Of a stretch of 64,000 nucleotides of DNA, positions 32,488 to 41,075 are shown in pieces; the first letter of the stretch is position 1; each line of letters opens with the position of its first letter. The notes below the pieces were generated by a model, which saw only the letters and a list, made by a program, of their open reading frames with translations, ran no database searches and had not been told where the DNA came from. Position numbers and translations under genes: made by a program. This stretch comes from Mesorhizobium loti CJ3sym (GTDB lineage Bacteria; Pseudomonadota; Alphaproteobacteria; Rhizobiales; Rhizobiaceae): NCBI RefSeq assembly GCF_000472785.1, contig NZ_AXAL01000026.1, positions 38,501-102,500 of the forward strand. Reading direction: 5' to 3'.

Positions 32488-32740
32488 CTTTCGATAGAAT
32501 TCTCAATCTTTAAGATAGGCGCCGGCCGGCCCCATCAAATCCGCGTGAATGCGTCGCCCAAATACGGACAAACACAAAAAGCGCCCGGAAAACGGTTCTG
32601 GACGCAAAGTCGTTGGACAGATAAGAGGGGGCTCAACTGATGTCAACGCCGCGCTGGCCCTGCCGGTCGCGCCAAATTCCGCCACAATCTGGCTGATCTG
32701 GAAGCCACCCTCCTTATAATCCCTCACCGGAGTCATCCTT
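32479..32740. promoter_or_regulatory. Divergent secA/ppiC promoter region
   Basis: This 262-base spacer must hold the promoters of secA (minus) and ppiC (plus). A GGAG ribosome-binding site lies at 32730-32733 before ppiC. Short open frames crossing it (such as 32503-33171, minus) are shadows. Confidence 0.5.
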
Positions 32741-33670
32741 ATGCCCTTGTTGTTTCGCCGTGCGTCGCTCGCCAGCCTTGGTCTGGCCTTCGGCCTGTCG
32801 GCTCTTTGCCTGTCGCCTGTCATGGCGCAGGAGACCGCTCCCGCTGCTCCCGCCGATGCCGCGGCCCCGGCAGCACCCCCCGCGGCCCCCGTCGACCCGA
32901 ATGCCGTGGTCGCCACGGTCAACGGCCAGCCCTTGACGGAAGCCGACCTGGTGCTTGCCGAGGGCGAGCTGTCGCAGCAATTCGCGCAGCTGCCGCCTGA
33001 ACAGCGCCGCGCCGCTGCCCTTTCGGCGGCTATCGAGATCCGCGTCATGGCCGCCAAGGCCGTTACCGACGGTCTCGACAAGGATCCCGACTTCCAGCGC
33101 CGCATGGCCTTCCTGCAGCAGCGCGCGCTGCATGGCGAGATGGTCGAGAAGGGTGTTGTCGACAAGGTCACCGACGCCGAAATCCGCGCCCGCTACGACC
33201 AGGAAATCGCCAACACGCCGCCGGTCAACGAGGTGCATGCCCGTCACATCCTCGTGAAGACGAAGGAAGAGGCCGAGGCGATCATCAAGCAGCTCGATGG
33301 CGGCGCCGACTTCCAGAAGCTTGCCAACGAGCACACCAGCGATCCCTCGGGCAAGACCAATGGCGGCGATCTCGGCTGGTTCGGACCTGGCCAGATGGTG
33401 CCTGAGTTCGACAAGGCCGCCTTCGCGCTCGAGGTCGGCAAATACACCGAGCAGCCGGTGCAGTCACAGTTCGGCTGGCATGTCATCAAGCTCGAGGACA
33501 AGCGCGCCAAGCAGCCGCCGGCCTTCGACGACGTCAAGGACCAGGCCAAGCAGGCGGTCATCCGAGACAAGTATTTCGCTCTGGTCAAGTCGCTGCGCGC
33601 CGGCGCCAAGGTCGAAATCGCGGACGCCAAGCTGAAGCAGGCCGTCGACACGCTGGAAAGCGCCAAGTAA
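32741..33670 (+). CDS. Periplasmic parvulin-type peptidyl-prolyl isomerase
   Basis: Periplasmic folding catalyst of 309 residues. It has a signal peptide (ASLASLGLAFGLSALCLSPV, then MAQ), an Ala/Pro-rich linker, a SurA-like N-terminal helical part (VNGQPLTEADLVLAEGELSQ) and a parvulin domain from NEVHARHILVKTKEEAEAII to FGWHVIKLEDKR. Within it, GGDLGWFGPGQMVPEFDKA is the usual active-site block. It belongs with secA functionally, acting on exported proteins. A strong terminator follows. In relatives argJ usually follows directly; here two extra genes come between. Confidence 0.93.
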   Translation: MPLLFRRASLASLGLAFGLSALCLSPVMAQETAPAAPADAAAPAAPPAAPVDPNAVVATVNGQPLTEADLVLAEGELSQQFAQLPPEQRRAAALSAAIEIRVMAAKAVTDGLDKDPDFQRRMAFLQQRALHGEMVEKGVVDKVTDAEIRARYDQEIANTPPVNEVHARHILVKTKEEAEAIIKQLDGGADFQKLANEHTSDPSGKTNGGDLGWFGPGQMVPEFDKAAFALEVGKYTEQPVQSQFGWHVIKLEDKRAKQPPAFDDVKDQAKQAVIRDKYFALVKSLRAGAKVEIADAKLKQAVDTLESAK

Positions 33671-33687
33671 GCCTGAAAAACGTTTCA

Positions 33688-33724
33688 AAGGGGCGCGGCA
33701 GCGAAGGTTGCCGCGCCCTTTTTA
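33688..33724. terminator. Bidirectional terminator between ppiC and the TetR gene
   Basis: AAAGGGGCGCGGCA pairs with TGCCGCGCCCTTTTTA around an 8-base loop, with A-run and T-run on the two sides. It terminates ppiC (plus), and the TetR stop codon lies inside the T-run (33722-33724), so it also serves the convergent gene. Confidence 0.85.
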
Positions 33725-34324
33725 TTGGCCGGCGCCGGCTGCTATGCCTTGCAGGAGATAGCGGACCATTTTGCGGATCGTCGCCTCAGGCTCGTCGAGC
33801 CGGTTGGTCAGCAGATGCCGCCAGGCATAGGAGGTGACGAGGTCGGCGACCACGGCCGGATCGATATCGTCGGCGACCTCGCCCCGTGCCTTGGCGCGCT
33901 CGATGATCTGGCCGGTGTGGGTGCGGCGGCCTTCGACATATCCGGCAAGAGCGGCGGCTGCGGTTTCATCCGACTGTGCCTCGGCGATCAGCGACCTGAA
34001 CACGCTGCCCGACGATGTCTCGCGCCAGTGCGCGAACAGATTTTTCAGGAAGCCGACGAGATCCTCTTCCAGTCTTCCGGTATCGGGAATGTCGACGCGC
34101 TTCTGGCGCTGGTAGACTTCAAGCAGCAGTGCCGCCTTGCTCGGCCACCAGCGGTAGATGGTCGGCTTGCCGGCGCGGGCACGGCGTGCCACCGCCTCGA
34201 TCGAGAAGCCGGCATAGCCGGCCTCGACGAGTACGGCTTCGGCGGCCTCCAGAATGGCTTCGGCGCTGTCGGGATTGCGCCGGGCGCCAATCGATTTGCG
34301 TGCCGGATCCGCGTCCTCGGCCAT
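33722..34324 (-). CDS. TetR/AcrR family transcriptional regulator
   Basis: DNA-binding repressor of about 200 residues. The N-terminal TetR helix-turn-helix runs from ILEAAEAVLVEAGYAGFSIE through AVARRARAGKPTIYRWWPSK to AALLLEVYQRQ. The C-terminal ligand domain is of the AcrR type, with LVTSYAWRHLLTNRLDEPEA near the end. I prefer ATG 34324 (MAEDADPARK); the frame extends to an ATG at 34375 with no clear ribosome-binding site. It is convergent with ppiC and divides the usual ppiC-argJ neighbourhood together with the caspase-like gene. The ligand and target are unknown. Confidence 0.88.
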   Translation of the reverse strand: MAEDADPARKSIGARRNPDSAEAILEAAEAVLVEAGYAGFSIEAVARRARAGKPTIYRWWPSKAALLLEVYQRQKRVDIPDTGRLEEDLVGFLKNLFAHWRETSSGSVFRSLIAEAQSDETAAAALAGYVEGRRTHTGQIIERAKARGEVADDIDPAVVADLVTSYAWRHLLTNRLDEPEATIRKMVRYLLQGIAAGAGQ

Positions 34325-34432
34325 TCCTGACGTCCTCGTTTTCAATTTGCCGGCAACGATAGGTGATCCGGCCATGAAACGAAACGCCCCGTTTTCAAGC
34401 GCAGAAATTGCGCCATCATCAGGCGATCGCCG

Positions 34433-35659
34433 TCACATCGCCTGTGACGTCTCCGACACGATACGCCACCCATCAGCGGTCTTGATCAATTCCAGCGTCA
34501 CCCGCGCCTTGCCTGCCACACGCGCCGCCGCCTTGTCCTTTGGTGTGTAGTCGTAGCTCATGGCGAAGACGGCCTGGGCACTGCCCTCACCGTGCGGTGT
34601 AACCTCCAGGCTGCCCGGTTCCAGGCCAAGCGACCATGAAGCCCATTGCGCGAACCAGTCACTTTTCACTTTGACGAGCGCCTCGGCATCGTAAGGCGTT
34701 CCGAATATGGTGGCGGATGGGCCGTAAAGCCGTTTGACGGCCGCGCGCATATCCTTGATGTCCGGCGACAGGTAATCGTCGCGCAGGAACTTCTCGATCG
34801 CGCTTTTGTCGTCGCCGACCGAACGCTCGAGCGTCGCCACTTGTGTCGAGGGCTCAGGTGCCGCGGCTGGTGCGGGCGGTTTCACCGGCTCGCCGCTCGG
34901 CACAAACTCGAAGCGTTCGAGCAGCGAGCCCTGTTCCCAGGGCCGCTGGCTTTCGCGCGTCTGCGAAACCACGTCGCGGCGCACCGCGATCATCATGTCG
35001 TTGATGCTCTGGCCGGGTTCGGCGATGTGCCGCAAAAGGGCGGCGGCGAAGGGCGAGTTGCGCCCGCTTCCGTCCATGGCGACAGCACCCGGTGCTGTCG
35101 AGAAGGCGATGAAGGAGCCGCGCGTCGAATCGAACTGCGCCAGGCCGGCTAGCGCCGTCGCCGACCGCGTCGTGGCGGTGCGGCTCAGGCTGCGGGCAAA
35201 CGGGTTGTTGCGGCAGGCATCGAGAAACACCAGGCTGACCTTGGTCTGCTGTTCCATGATGTCGAGGATTTCGTCGATCGGCACGGCTTCGAGCTGGAGT
35301 TTCACCGGCATGTCCAGCCTGGCGTCGACCGGTACGATGTAATTGCGCCCGTCGACCTGAAGGCCATGGCCGGCATAGTAGAAAAGGCCGACGCCGGCGC
35401 CTTCGAGCGCATCCGAGAATTCACCGATGCTGCGTTCAAGCTCGCGCTTGCCGAGATCGTTGCCTTCAATGACCTCGAAGCCGATGGAGCGCAGCTTGTC
35501 GGCGATGTCGAGCGCGTCGTTGACCGGATTGGCCAATGTCCCGGCTTCGGAATAAGTGCCGTTGCCGATGACCAGCGCCACGCGACGCTGCGGCTCAGCG
35601 TCGGCGCTCAGCAGCAAAAGTCCCAGAAACGCCCATGCGAGGATCGCAAGCCTGCCCAT
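34433..35659 (-). CDS. Exported caspase-like (peptidase C14) protein
   Basis: A 408-residue protein with a signal peptide (GRLAILAWAFLGLLLLSADA) and a caspase p20-like domain starting RRVALVIGNGTYSEAGTLAN. The catalytic dyad is present: His in FYYAGHGLQ near residue 98 and Cys in VFLDACRNNPF near 149. The downstream QSINDMMIAVRRDVVSQT segment completes the fold. The C-terminal ~120 residues (IEKFLRDDYLSPDIKDMRAA onwards) look like a separate alpha/beta domain of NTF2 type, ending in DGWRIVSETS. Periplasmic location and target are inferred. It is on the same strand as, and upstream of, the TetR gene. Confidence 0.87.
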   Translation of the reverse strand: MGRLAILAWAFLGLLLLSADAEPQRRVALVIGNGTYSEAGTLANPVNDALDIADKLRSIGFEVIEGNDLGKRELERSIGEFSDALEGAGVGLFYYAGHGLQVDGRNYIVPVDARLDMPVKLQLEAVPIDEILDIMEQQTKVSLVFLDACRNNPFARSLSRTATTRSATALAGLAQFDSTRGSFIAFSTAPGAVAMDGSGRNSPFAAALLRHIAEPGQSINDMMIAVRRDVVSQTRESQRPWEQGSLLERFEFVPSGEPVKPPAPAAAPEPSTQVATLERSVGDDKSAIEKFLRDDYLSPDIKDMRAAVKRLYGPSATIFGTPYDAEALVKVKSDWFAQWASWSLGLEPGSLEVTPHGEGSAQAVFAMSYDYTPKDKAAARVAGKARVTLELIKTADGWRIVSETSQAM

Positions 35660-35827
35660 GGGGGGCAATCATAGCGCCACAGGCCCCCGCGACGCCAACA
35701 GATTTGAAATGCAAGCTTAATTCGCAGTGGTTGCCGCCCCCGGCAGGCGCGGCGAAAACGCCCTTGCGCCCGCGCGCCGTATCGGGCAAACCGGCCTTCC
35801 CTTGCGAATTTCCCGCCCGAGGTCCCC

Positions 35828-37069
35828 ATGTCCACGACGATTTCGCCGCTCGCGCCGAAGAAATACCCCAAAATGCCTGTCATTGAAGGGGTGCGCATCG
35901 CCACCGCCGAAGCGGGGATAAAGTACAAGAACCGCACCGATCTGCTCGCCATGGTCTTCGACGCGGGTACGGCGGTCGCCGGCGTGTTCACCAAGTCGAA
36001 ATGCCCTTCGGCGCCGGTTGATTTCTGCCGGCAGAACCTTGGCGCCGGCAAGGCGCGGGTGCTGATCGTCAATTCCGGCAACGCCAACGCCTTCACCGGC
36101 AAGAAGGGCCGCGAATCCACCGCGCTGACCGGCGAAGCAGCCGCCAACGCGGCCGGCTGCACGGCTGGCGAGGTGTTCCTCGCCTCGACCGGTGTCATCG
36201 GCGAGCCGCTCGACACAACCAAGTTCAGCCATCTGCTCGCCGGGCTGGTCAGCGACGGCAAACCGGACCTGTGGACCGAGGCGGCAAAAGCCATCATGAC
36301 CACGGATACCTATCCGAAAGTGGCGACGCAGACGGCCAAGCTCGGCGACACCGATGTCACCATCAACGGCATTTCCAAGGGCGCCGGCATGATCGCCCCC
36401 GACATGGCGACGATGCTGTCCTTCATCGCAACCGATGCGCCGATCGCAGCACCCGTGCTGCAGGATCTGTTGTCGCGCGGCACCGCCAAGACCTTCAACG
36501 CGGTGACCGTCGACAGCGACACATCGACCAGCGACACGCTGCTGATCTTTGCCACCGGCAAGGCTGCAAAGCGTGGCGCGCCTGAGATCACCGATCCCAA
36601 GGACGCCAGGCTCGGCCAGTTCCGCCGGGCACTAAACAAGGTGCTGAAGTCGCTGGCGCTGCAAGTGGTGCGCGACGGCGAGGGCGCTCGCAAGCAGGTC
36701 GAAGTCACCGTTACCGGTGCGAAATCGGCCCGCTCGGCCAAGCGCATCGCGCTGTCGATCGCCAATTCGCCGCTGGTCAAGACGGCGGTTGCCGGCGAGG
36801 ACGCCAATTGGGGCCGTGTCGTCATGGCCGTCGGCAAGGCCGGCGAGCCCGCCGACCGCGACCGGCTGTCGATCTGGTTCGGCGACAACCGGCTGGCGCA
36901 TGAGGGCGAACGCGACCCGGCCTATTCGGAAGAAAAGACCTCGGCCTACATGAAGCGCGACGATATCCTCATCCGCGCCGATATCGGCATCGGCCGCGGC
37001 AAGGCGACGGTGTGGACCTGCGATCTCACCAAGGAATACGTCGCCATCAATGGCGACTATCGGAGCTGA
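35828..37069 (+). CDS. argJ: Bifunctional glutamate N-acetyltransferase/amino-acid acetyltransferase ArgJ
   Basis: Arginine biosynthesis enzyme of 413 residues that transfers the acetyl group from N-acetylornithine to glutamate and may also use acetyl-CoA. VNSGNANAFTGKKG and the autoprocessing site KGAGMIAPDMATMLSF (cleavage before Thr near residue 195) are intact. The C-terminal end DLTKEYVAINGDYRS is standard. It is followed by a GNAT gene and mutT with overlapping or 5-base junctions, so these three form an operon. Confidence 0.96.
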   Translation: MSTTISPLAPKKYPKMPVIEGVRIATAEAGIKYKNRTDLLAMVFDAGTAVAGVFTKSKCPSAPVDFCRQNLGAGKARVLIVNSGNANAFTGKKGRESTALTGEAAANAAGCTAGEVFLASTGVIGEPLDTTKFSHLLAGLVSDGKPDLWTEAAKAIMTTDTYPKVATQTAKLGDTDVTINGISKGAGMIAPDMATMLSFIATDAPIAAPVLQDLLSRGTAKTFNAVTVDSDTSTSDTLLIFATGKAAKRGAPEITDPKDARLGQFRRALNKVLKSLALQVVRDGEGARKQVEVTVTGAKSARSAKRIALSIANSPLVKTAVAGEDANWGRVVMAVGKAGEPADRDRLSIWFGDNRLAHEGERDPAYSEEKTSAYMKRDDILIRADIGIGRGKATVWTCDLTKEYVAINGDYRS

Positions 37070-37074
37070 CAGTT

Positions 37075-37851
37075 TTGGCTTCCAGGCATCCGGCAAGCAT
37101 GCTCGCGATCGTGCGCCGCTACGAGGCGGCGGGCTTTCGCGCATGGCCGGCAGCGGCCGTCCACTATGACGGCACCTGGGTGGTGCGGCTGACCGCGGGC
37201 CATCCGGCCAAGCGGCTGAATTCGGTCAATCCGCTCGATCCCGGCGACATCCAGCACATGGCCGACCGCATCGGCCGCGCCAGCCGCCGTTTCGACGCCT
37301 ATGGCAGGCCGCTGACGTTCCGCATGTCGCCACTGTCGGGTCCCGATCTGGCCAGCCATCTCGACAAGGAGGGCTGGAGCCGCTTCGACGAATCGCTGGT
37401 CATGCGGCTGCCGCTGGCTGACGCGCAGCTCGATGCCGCCATGGACCAGATCCCGCTGAAGGACATCAGCCGCTTCATCGGCGCCTCGCTCAAGGTCAGC
37501 GGCTCGGACGTTTCGCTGCGGCCCGGCCTGTCTGAGATCATTGGCGCCATCCAGCCCGAGGCCGGGCTATTCGCGCTCGAGGACGGTGCCGAGGCGCTGG
37601 CGACGCTGATCTGCGTGCATGACGGCGATCTCGCCGGCCTGTTCGAGGTCGCCACCGACAAGGCGGCGCGCAACAAGGGCCACGGCCGCAACCTGATCCT
37701 GTCGGCGCTGAAATGGGCGCGGCTGCGCGGCGCGCGCGAAGCCTGGCTGCAGGTCGAGGCCGGTAACGTGCCGGCATTGGCGCTCTATCGATCGCTCGGC
37801 TTCGAGGAGGTCTACCGCTACCACTATCGCCGGCCACCTGGTCATGAATGA
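37075..37851 (+). CDS. GNAT family N-acetyltransferase
   Basis: A 258-residue protein starting at TTG with CGGAG about 8 bases upstream, 5 bases after the argJ stop. The C-terminal GNAT domain has the acetyl-CoA loop NKGHGRNLILSALKWARL and the LQVEAGNVPALALYRSLGFE segment with the final EVYRYHYR. The N-terminal part is less conserved. Such a gene between argJ and mutT is usual in rhizobia. The acceptor is not known. Confidence 0.88.
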   Translation: MASRHPASMLAIVRRYEAAGFRAWPAAAVHYDGTWVVRLTAGHPAKRLNSVNPLDPGDIQHMADRIGRASRRFDAYGRPLTFRMSPLSGPDLASHLDKEGWSRFDESLVMRLPLADAQLDAAMDQIPLKDISRFIGASLKVSGSDVSLRPGLSEIIGAIQPEAGLFALEDGAEALATLICVHDGDLAGLFEVATDKAARNKGHGRNLILSALKWARLRGAREAWLQVEAGNVPALALYRSLGFEEVYRYHYRRPPGHE

Positions 37852-38266
37852 CGTGGCGAATGCCGGCAAGCGCCTGCTGCTGGTCGCCGCCTGTGCGCTG
37901 GTCGACGCCGACGGCCGCGTGCTGCTGGCGCAGCGGCCAGAAGGCAAGCAGCTTGCCGGCCTGTGGGAATTTCCCGGCGGCAAGGTCGAGCCCGGTGAAA
38001 CGCCGGAACAATGCATCATCCGCGAACTGCATGAGGAAATCGGCATCGAGACCGATATTCCATGCCTGGCGCCACTCACCTTCGCCAGCCATTCCTATGA
38101 CGACTTCCATCTGTTGATGCCGCTGTTCGTCTGCCGCCGCTTTCGTGGCATCGCCCAGCCCCGGGAAGGGCAGGCGTTGAAATGGGTGTGGCCAAAACAG
38201 ATGCGCGACTATCCAATGCCGCCGGCCGACGCGCCGCTGATCCCGTTCCTCATCGATCTCCTGTGA
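37844..38266 (+). CDS. mutT: 8-oxo-dGTP diphosphatase MutT
   Basis: Nudix hydrolase of 140 residues that removes oxidised dGTP from the nucleotide pool. The Nudix box runs GGKVEPGETPEQCIIRELHEEIGIE in pattern (about residues 45-69), with GKQLAGLWEFPG just before it, which is typical of MutT. It overlaps the GNAT gene by 8 bases and closes the argJ operon. Confidence 0.93.
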   Translation: MNDVANAGKRLLLVAACALVDADGRVLLAQRPEGKQLAGLWEFPGGKVEPGETPEQCIIRELHEEIGIETDIPCLAPLTFASHSYDDFHLLMPLFVCRRFRGIAQPREGQALKWVWPKQMRDYPMPPADAPLIPFLIDLL

Positions 38267-38392
38267 GCGTCCGGGACTGAGGGGCCACGGTCCATATCAG
38301 CCGGCGTTAATGGAAGATTTATCTGATCATGAAAAATTGACCCATGGCCGCGTCATGATGGCCGCGTCGCCTTTTCGCTGGGGAGCGATCGT

Positions 38393-38707
38393 ATGAGCCT
38401 GGACAAGGATTGGGATTCGATCCGGCCCGACCGCGGTTTTCGCGCCGCCGATGCCGGCATGGGCGTCCTGCGCATCACACTGCTTTTTGGCTCGGCCGCG
38501 GTGGCACTGGCCCTGATCGCGACGCCTTTCCTTGACAGCGGGACGCGCTCGCAAGCGGCCCGCAATGACTTTCCCGGCCTCGACATGACGGCCACCGGCT
38601 CGATCGGTCATCGCAGCACCTATACGGTGCGCCGCAGTGTGCTGCAGTCGCAGCCCGATTCAGTCTGCATTATCGCGTCCGACGGCAAGACCAGCGGCGA
38701 CTGCTGA
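38393..38707 (+). CDS. Small single-pass membrane protein, unknown function
   Basis: A 104-residue protein with one helix (VLRITLLFGSAAVALALIATPF) and a short periplasmic tail ending DSVCIIASDGKTSGDC with two cysteines. GGGGAG precedes the ATG by 7 bases. I do not recognise a named family. It lies between mutT and an orphan Flp pilin gene in the same direction, so a link to the pilin is possible but not shown. Confidence 0.7.
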   Translation: MSLDKDWDSIRPDRGFRAADAGMGVLRITLLFGSAAVALALIATPFLDSGTRSQAARNDFPGLDMTATGSIGHRSTYTVRRSVLQSQPDSVCIIASDGKTSGDC

Positions 38708-38750
38708 TATGGTTAAGATGTTTTCGAAAGGGCGGCCTTTTCACTGCCTG

Positions 38751-38778
38751 TTAAGGCTTTGCCGTTAACCTTTCTTAA
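38751..38778 (+). promoter_or_regulatory. TTAA cluster upstream of the Flp pilin gene
   Basis: TTAA occurs at 38751-38754, 38765-38768 and 38775-38778, within 70 bases before the pilin start, and TTAACC-TTTC-TTAAC looks like a CtrA-type paired half-site. The spacing (6 and 10 bases) is not the ideal 7, so CtrA control is a weak inference. Confidence 0.3.
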
Positions 38779-38817
38779 CAGATCGGCGGTAAGGTTCCGG
38801 CACGGGGGATTGAGGTG

Positions 38818-39003
38818 ATGAAAACATTGCTGCTGCGCTTTCTGAAGGACGAGACTGGTGCCACGGTCGTCGAGTACGCCCTGATCGTCGCAGTGGTGTC
38901 CCTGACAATCATTGGCGGCATCGGCCAGGTCTTCAACCAGATAAGCTGGATGTTCAGCAACAGCGGCAGCAGGCTTGCGAACGCTTTCGCACCTTCACCT
39001 TGA
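38818..39003 (+). CDS. Flp family type IVb pilin
   Basis: A 61-residue prepilin. A short charged leader (MKTLLLRFLKDETG) is followed by the class-IVb cleavage and polymerisation region ATVVEYALIVAVVSLTIIGG. Cleavage after Gly14 puts Glu at mature position 5, as the tad/Flp system needs. No cpa/tad assembly genes are in the window, so it depends on a machine encoded elsewhere. It might be a spare copy of the main pilin. A GTG lies one codon before the chosen ATG. Confidence 0.9.
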   Translation: MKTLLLRFLKDETGATVVEYALIVAVVSLTIIGGIGQVFNQISWMFSNSGSRLANAFAPSP

Positions 39004-39031
39004 AATTGGCCCTGTCGCGTTTCGGTACAGG

Positions 39032-39892
39032 TCAATGCCCTTCAGGTCCCTGCAGTACAGCCTTCAGCGAGACCTTGGCTGAACCTGGCTTCAATGGTTT
39101 TTGCTGCGACGCATCGGGCGCCCAGCCGGACATCCAGACCATCGAGAAGCTTGCCCGGATCCGACCGTCGGGATCGGAAAAACGCTCGATGTAGATTTCC
39201 GCGGCGCGGGCAAACAGCTGGCGTGAGCCCGGCCGCCGGCTGCGGTCGGCAAGCGCACTGGTTTCGCCCATGGCGCGCAGATCGGCCATCAGGGCAAACA
39301 AATTGGCGTAGCGCACCGTTACGGTCTCCACATCGGCAACCGGCAGAGCGAGATCGGCGCGCTGCAAAAGCACACCGGCATCGCGCACGTCGGTGAACGG
39401 GATGACGCGCGGGCTGGCGCCGCCGTAAAGCTCGGTCTCGGCCGCAAGCAGACTTTCGCGCAACTCACCCAGTGTGCCGGCGCCGGCGAAGGCACCGAGG
39501 AAAAGCCCGTCCGGCCGCAGCGCACGGCGGATTTGGATCAGCATGCCGGGAATGTCGTTCATCGCCTGCAGCGACAGAAGCGAGACCGCAAGATCGAGGC
39601 TTTGCGGTTCGAAGGGCACGGTTTCCAGCGGTGCGATCAAGCCGGCGGCCCCATTCAGGAAGACCGCGTCCGTCTCGACACGGACGATATCCCCCACCTT
39701 GCCGCTCGCGGCGAGCACGTCGGCTGCGGCCGGCGTCTGGCAAAACAGCACTGCCGCCTTGCCGAACCTGCGTTCGACGGCGCCCAGCCGGTCGGCAAGG
39801 TCCTCGGCGGCACGGTTCATCAGGAAATCGGCGCCGTCGACGCGATGAGTGAGCGCACGCCGCTTGTGCGCCAGCCAGAGATCGGTATCCAT
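39032..39892 (-). CDS. SAM-dependent methyltransferase (BioC/NDUFAF5-like)
   Basis: A 286-residue protein that starts at ATG 39892 (MDTDLWLAHKRRALTHRVDG) and keeps the alphaproteobacterial NDUFAF5-like opening, with 'DFLMNRAAEDLADRL' after it. The class I methyltransferase core is degenerate at the GxGxG motif (the matching strand is AAVLFCQTPAAADVL), but the later 'SLLSLQAMNDIPGMLIQIRR' and LRPDGLFLGAFAGAGTLGEL blocks are typical. Family members may hydroxylate or methylate respiratory-complex subunits. It is divergent from comF, as in many rhizobia. Confidence 0.82.
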   Translation of the reverse strand: MDTDLWLAHKRRALTHRVDGADFLMNRAAEDLADRLGAVERRFGKAAVLFCQTPAAADVLAASGKVGDIVRVETDAVFLNGAAGLIAPLETVPFEPQSLDLAVSLLSLQAMNDIPGMLIQIRRALRPDGLFLGAFAGAGTLGELRESLLAAETELYGGASPRVIPFTDVRDAGVLLQRADLALPVADVETVTVRYANLFALMADLRAMGETSALADRSRRPGSRQLFARAAEIYIERFSDPDGRIRASFSMVWMSGWAPDASQQKPLKPGSAKVSLKAVLQGPEGH

Positions 39893-39968
39893 TATCGGCT
39901 GCAACGGGCGGATCCTTGTTTGTCGACGCCCCGATGTAATTGGTATGGTGGCGCGAAGGACCAATCAC

Positions 39969-40769
39969 GTGGCCGATCCGATGCTGGAGATCAAGTCCAT
40001 CGGGATCAGGAAGCTAACCCGATCGGCTTTCGGCTGGCCGGCGCGCATCCTGTTTCCACCGGTCTGCGCCGGTTGCCGCCGGCATGTCTCGCAGCCCGGC
40101 GTGCTGTGCGGCGCCTGCTGGCCGAAGCTGCGGCTTCTGGAGCGGCCGTGGTGTCCAGTGATGGGCACGCCGTTCACCCACCATATGGGCGAGGGCTTTC
40201 TCTCGGCCGAGGCGATCGCCGATCCGCCGCCTTTCGAGCGGGCGCGGGCCGCCGTTGCCTATTCCGGCGTTGCCCGTCAGATGGTGCAAGGGCTGAAATA
40301 CCAGGATCGCACCGATTTGGCACCTTGGATGGCGCGCTGGATGGTGCGCGCCGGTGCCGATCTCATCGCCGAGGCCGATGTGGTGGTGCCGGTGCCGCTG
40401 CACTGGCGGCGTTTTTTCCGGCGGCGCTTCAACCAGTCGGCGGAATTGGCACGTGCGGTTTGCGAACTCAGTGGGCTGTCTTTCGCCCCTTCCGTCATGC
40501 GGCGCGTGAAACTCACGCGCCAGCAGGTCGGGCTGGAGCGGCAGGAGCGCGAGGAGAATGTTCGCGCCGCCTTTCGCGTGCCGGCCGAGGCGGAAATCGA
40601 GATCGCCGGCCGCAGGGTGCTTCTGATCGACGATGTCTACACCACCGGCGCCACCGTGCGTTCGGCCACCAAGGCGCTGAAAAGGGGAGGAGCGGCCGCC
40701 GTCGACGTGCTGACCTTCGCCCGTGTGTTGCCGGGGGACTTCCGGGCGGACGAGTCCGCGACTATATAA
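39969..40769 (+). CDS. ComF family protein (phosphoribosyltransferase fold)
   Basis: A 266-residue protein with an N-terminal zinc ribbon (FPPVCAGCRRHVSQPGVLCG then ACW) and a C-terminal phosphoribosyltransferase-like domain with VLLIDDVYTTGATVRSATKA as the PRPP loop. QQVGLERQEREENVRAAFRV is the usual ComF middle. Likely start is GTG 39969 after GAAGGA; the frame is open to 39849. In naturally competent bacteria ComF helps DNA uptake; here a general role is not known. Confidence 0.88.
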   Translation: MADPMLEIKSIGIRKLTRSAFGWPARILFPPVCAGCRRHVSQPGVLCGACWPKLRLLERPWCPVMGTPFTHHMGEGFLSAEAIADPPPFERARAAVAYSGVARQMVQGLKYQDRTDLAPWMARWMVRAGADLIAEADVVVPVPLHWRRFFRRRFNQSAELARAVCELSGLSFAPSVMRRVKLTRQQVGLERQEREENVRAAFRVPAEAEIEIAGRRVLLIDDVYTTGATVRSATKALKRGGAAAVDVLTFARVLPGDFRADESATI

Positions 40770-40795
40770 GTCGGCAAGGAGAGCTGAAATTCGTC

Positions 40796-41065
40796 ATGGT
40801 CGATGTCACCATCTATACGCGCATGATGTGCGGCTACTGCACGGCAGCCAAACGGCTGCTGGAGCGCAAGGGCGTCAATTACACCGAGCATGACGCTTCG
40901 TTTTCGGCGGAACTGCGCCAGGAGATGATTTCGCGGGCGCACGGGCGCACCACCTTTCCGCAGATTTTCATTGGCGATACGCATGTCGGCGGCTCCGACG
41001 ACCTCCATAAGCTGGAGGCCGAAGGCCGGCTCGACAAGATGCTGGCCAACGGCGCAACGATTTGA
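40796..41065 (+). CDS. grxC: Glutaredoxin 3
   Basis: A dithiol glutaredoxin of 89 residues that reduces disulfides with glutathione. The active site is RMMCGYCTAAK (CGYC, where E. coli Grx3 has CPYC; CGYC is common in rhizobia). TTFPQIFIGDTHVGGSDDL gives the cis-Pro and GG glutathione-binding features. It is 26 bases after comF and 10 bases before the nitrilase gene, in one operon. Confidence 0.95.
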   Translation: MVDVTIYTRMMCGYCTAAKRLLERKGVNYTEHDASFSAELRQEMISRAHGRTTFPQIFIGDTHVGGSDDLHKLEAEGRLDKMLANGATI

Positions 41066-41075
41066 GGGTTTGACG

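Noticed and set aside
30631..32640. 669-codon open frame on the plus strand across secA
   Set aside because: It is antisense to secA throughout; high GC leaves such frames open. Its translation is Asp/Val/Leu-biased and resembles no family.
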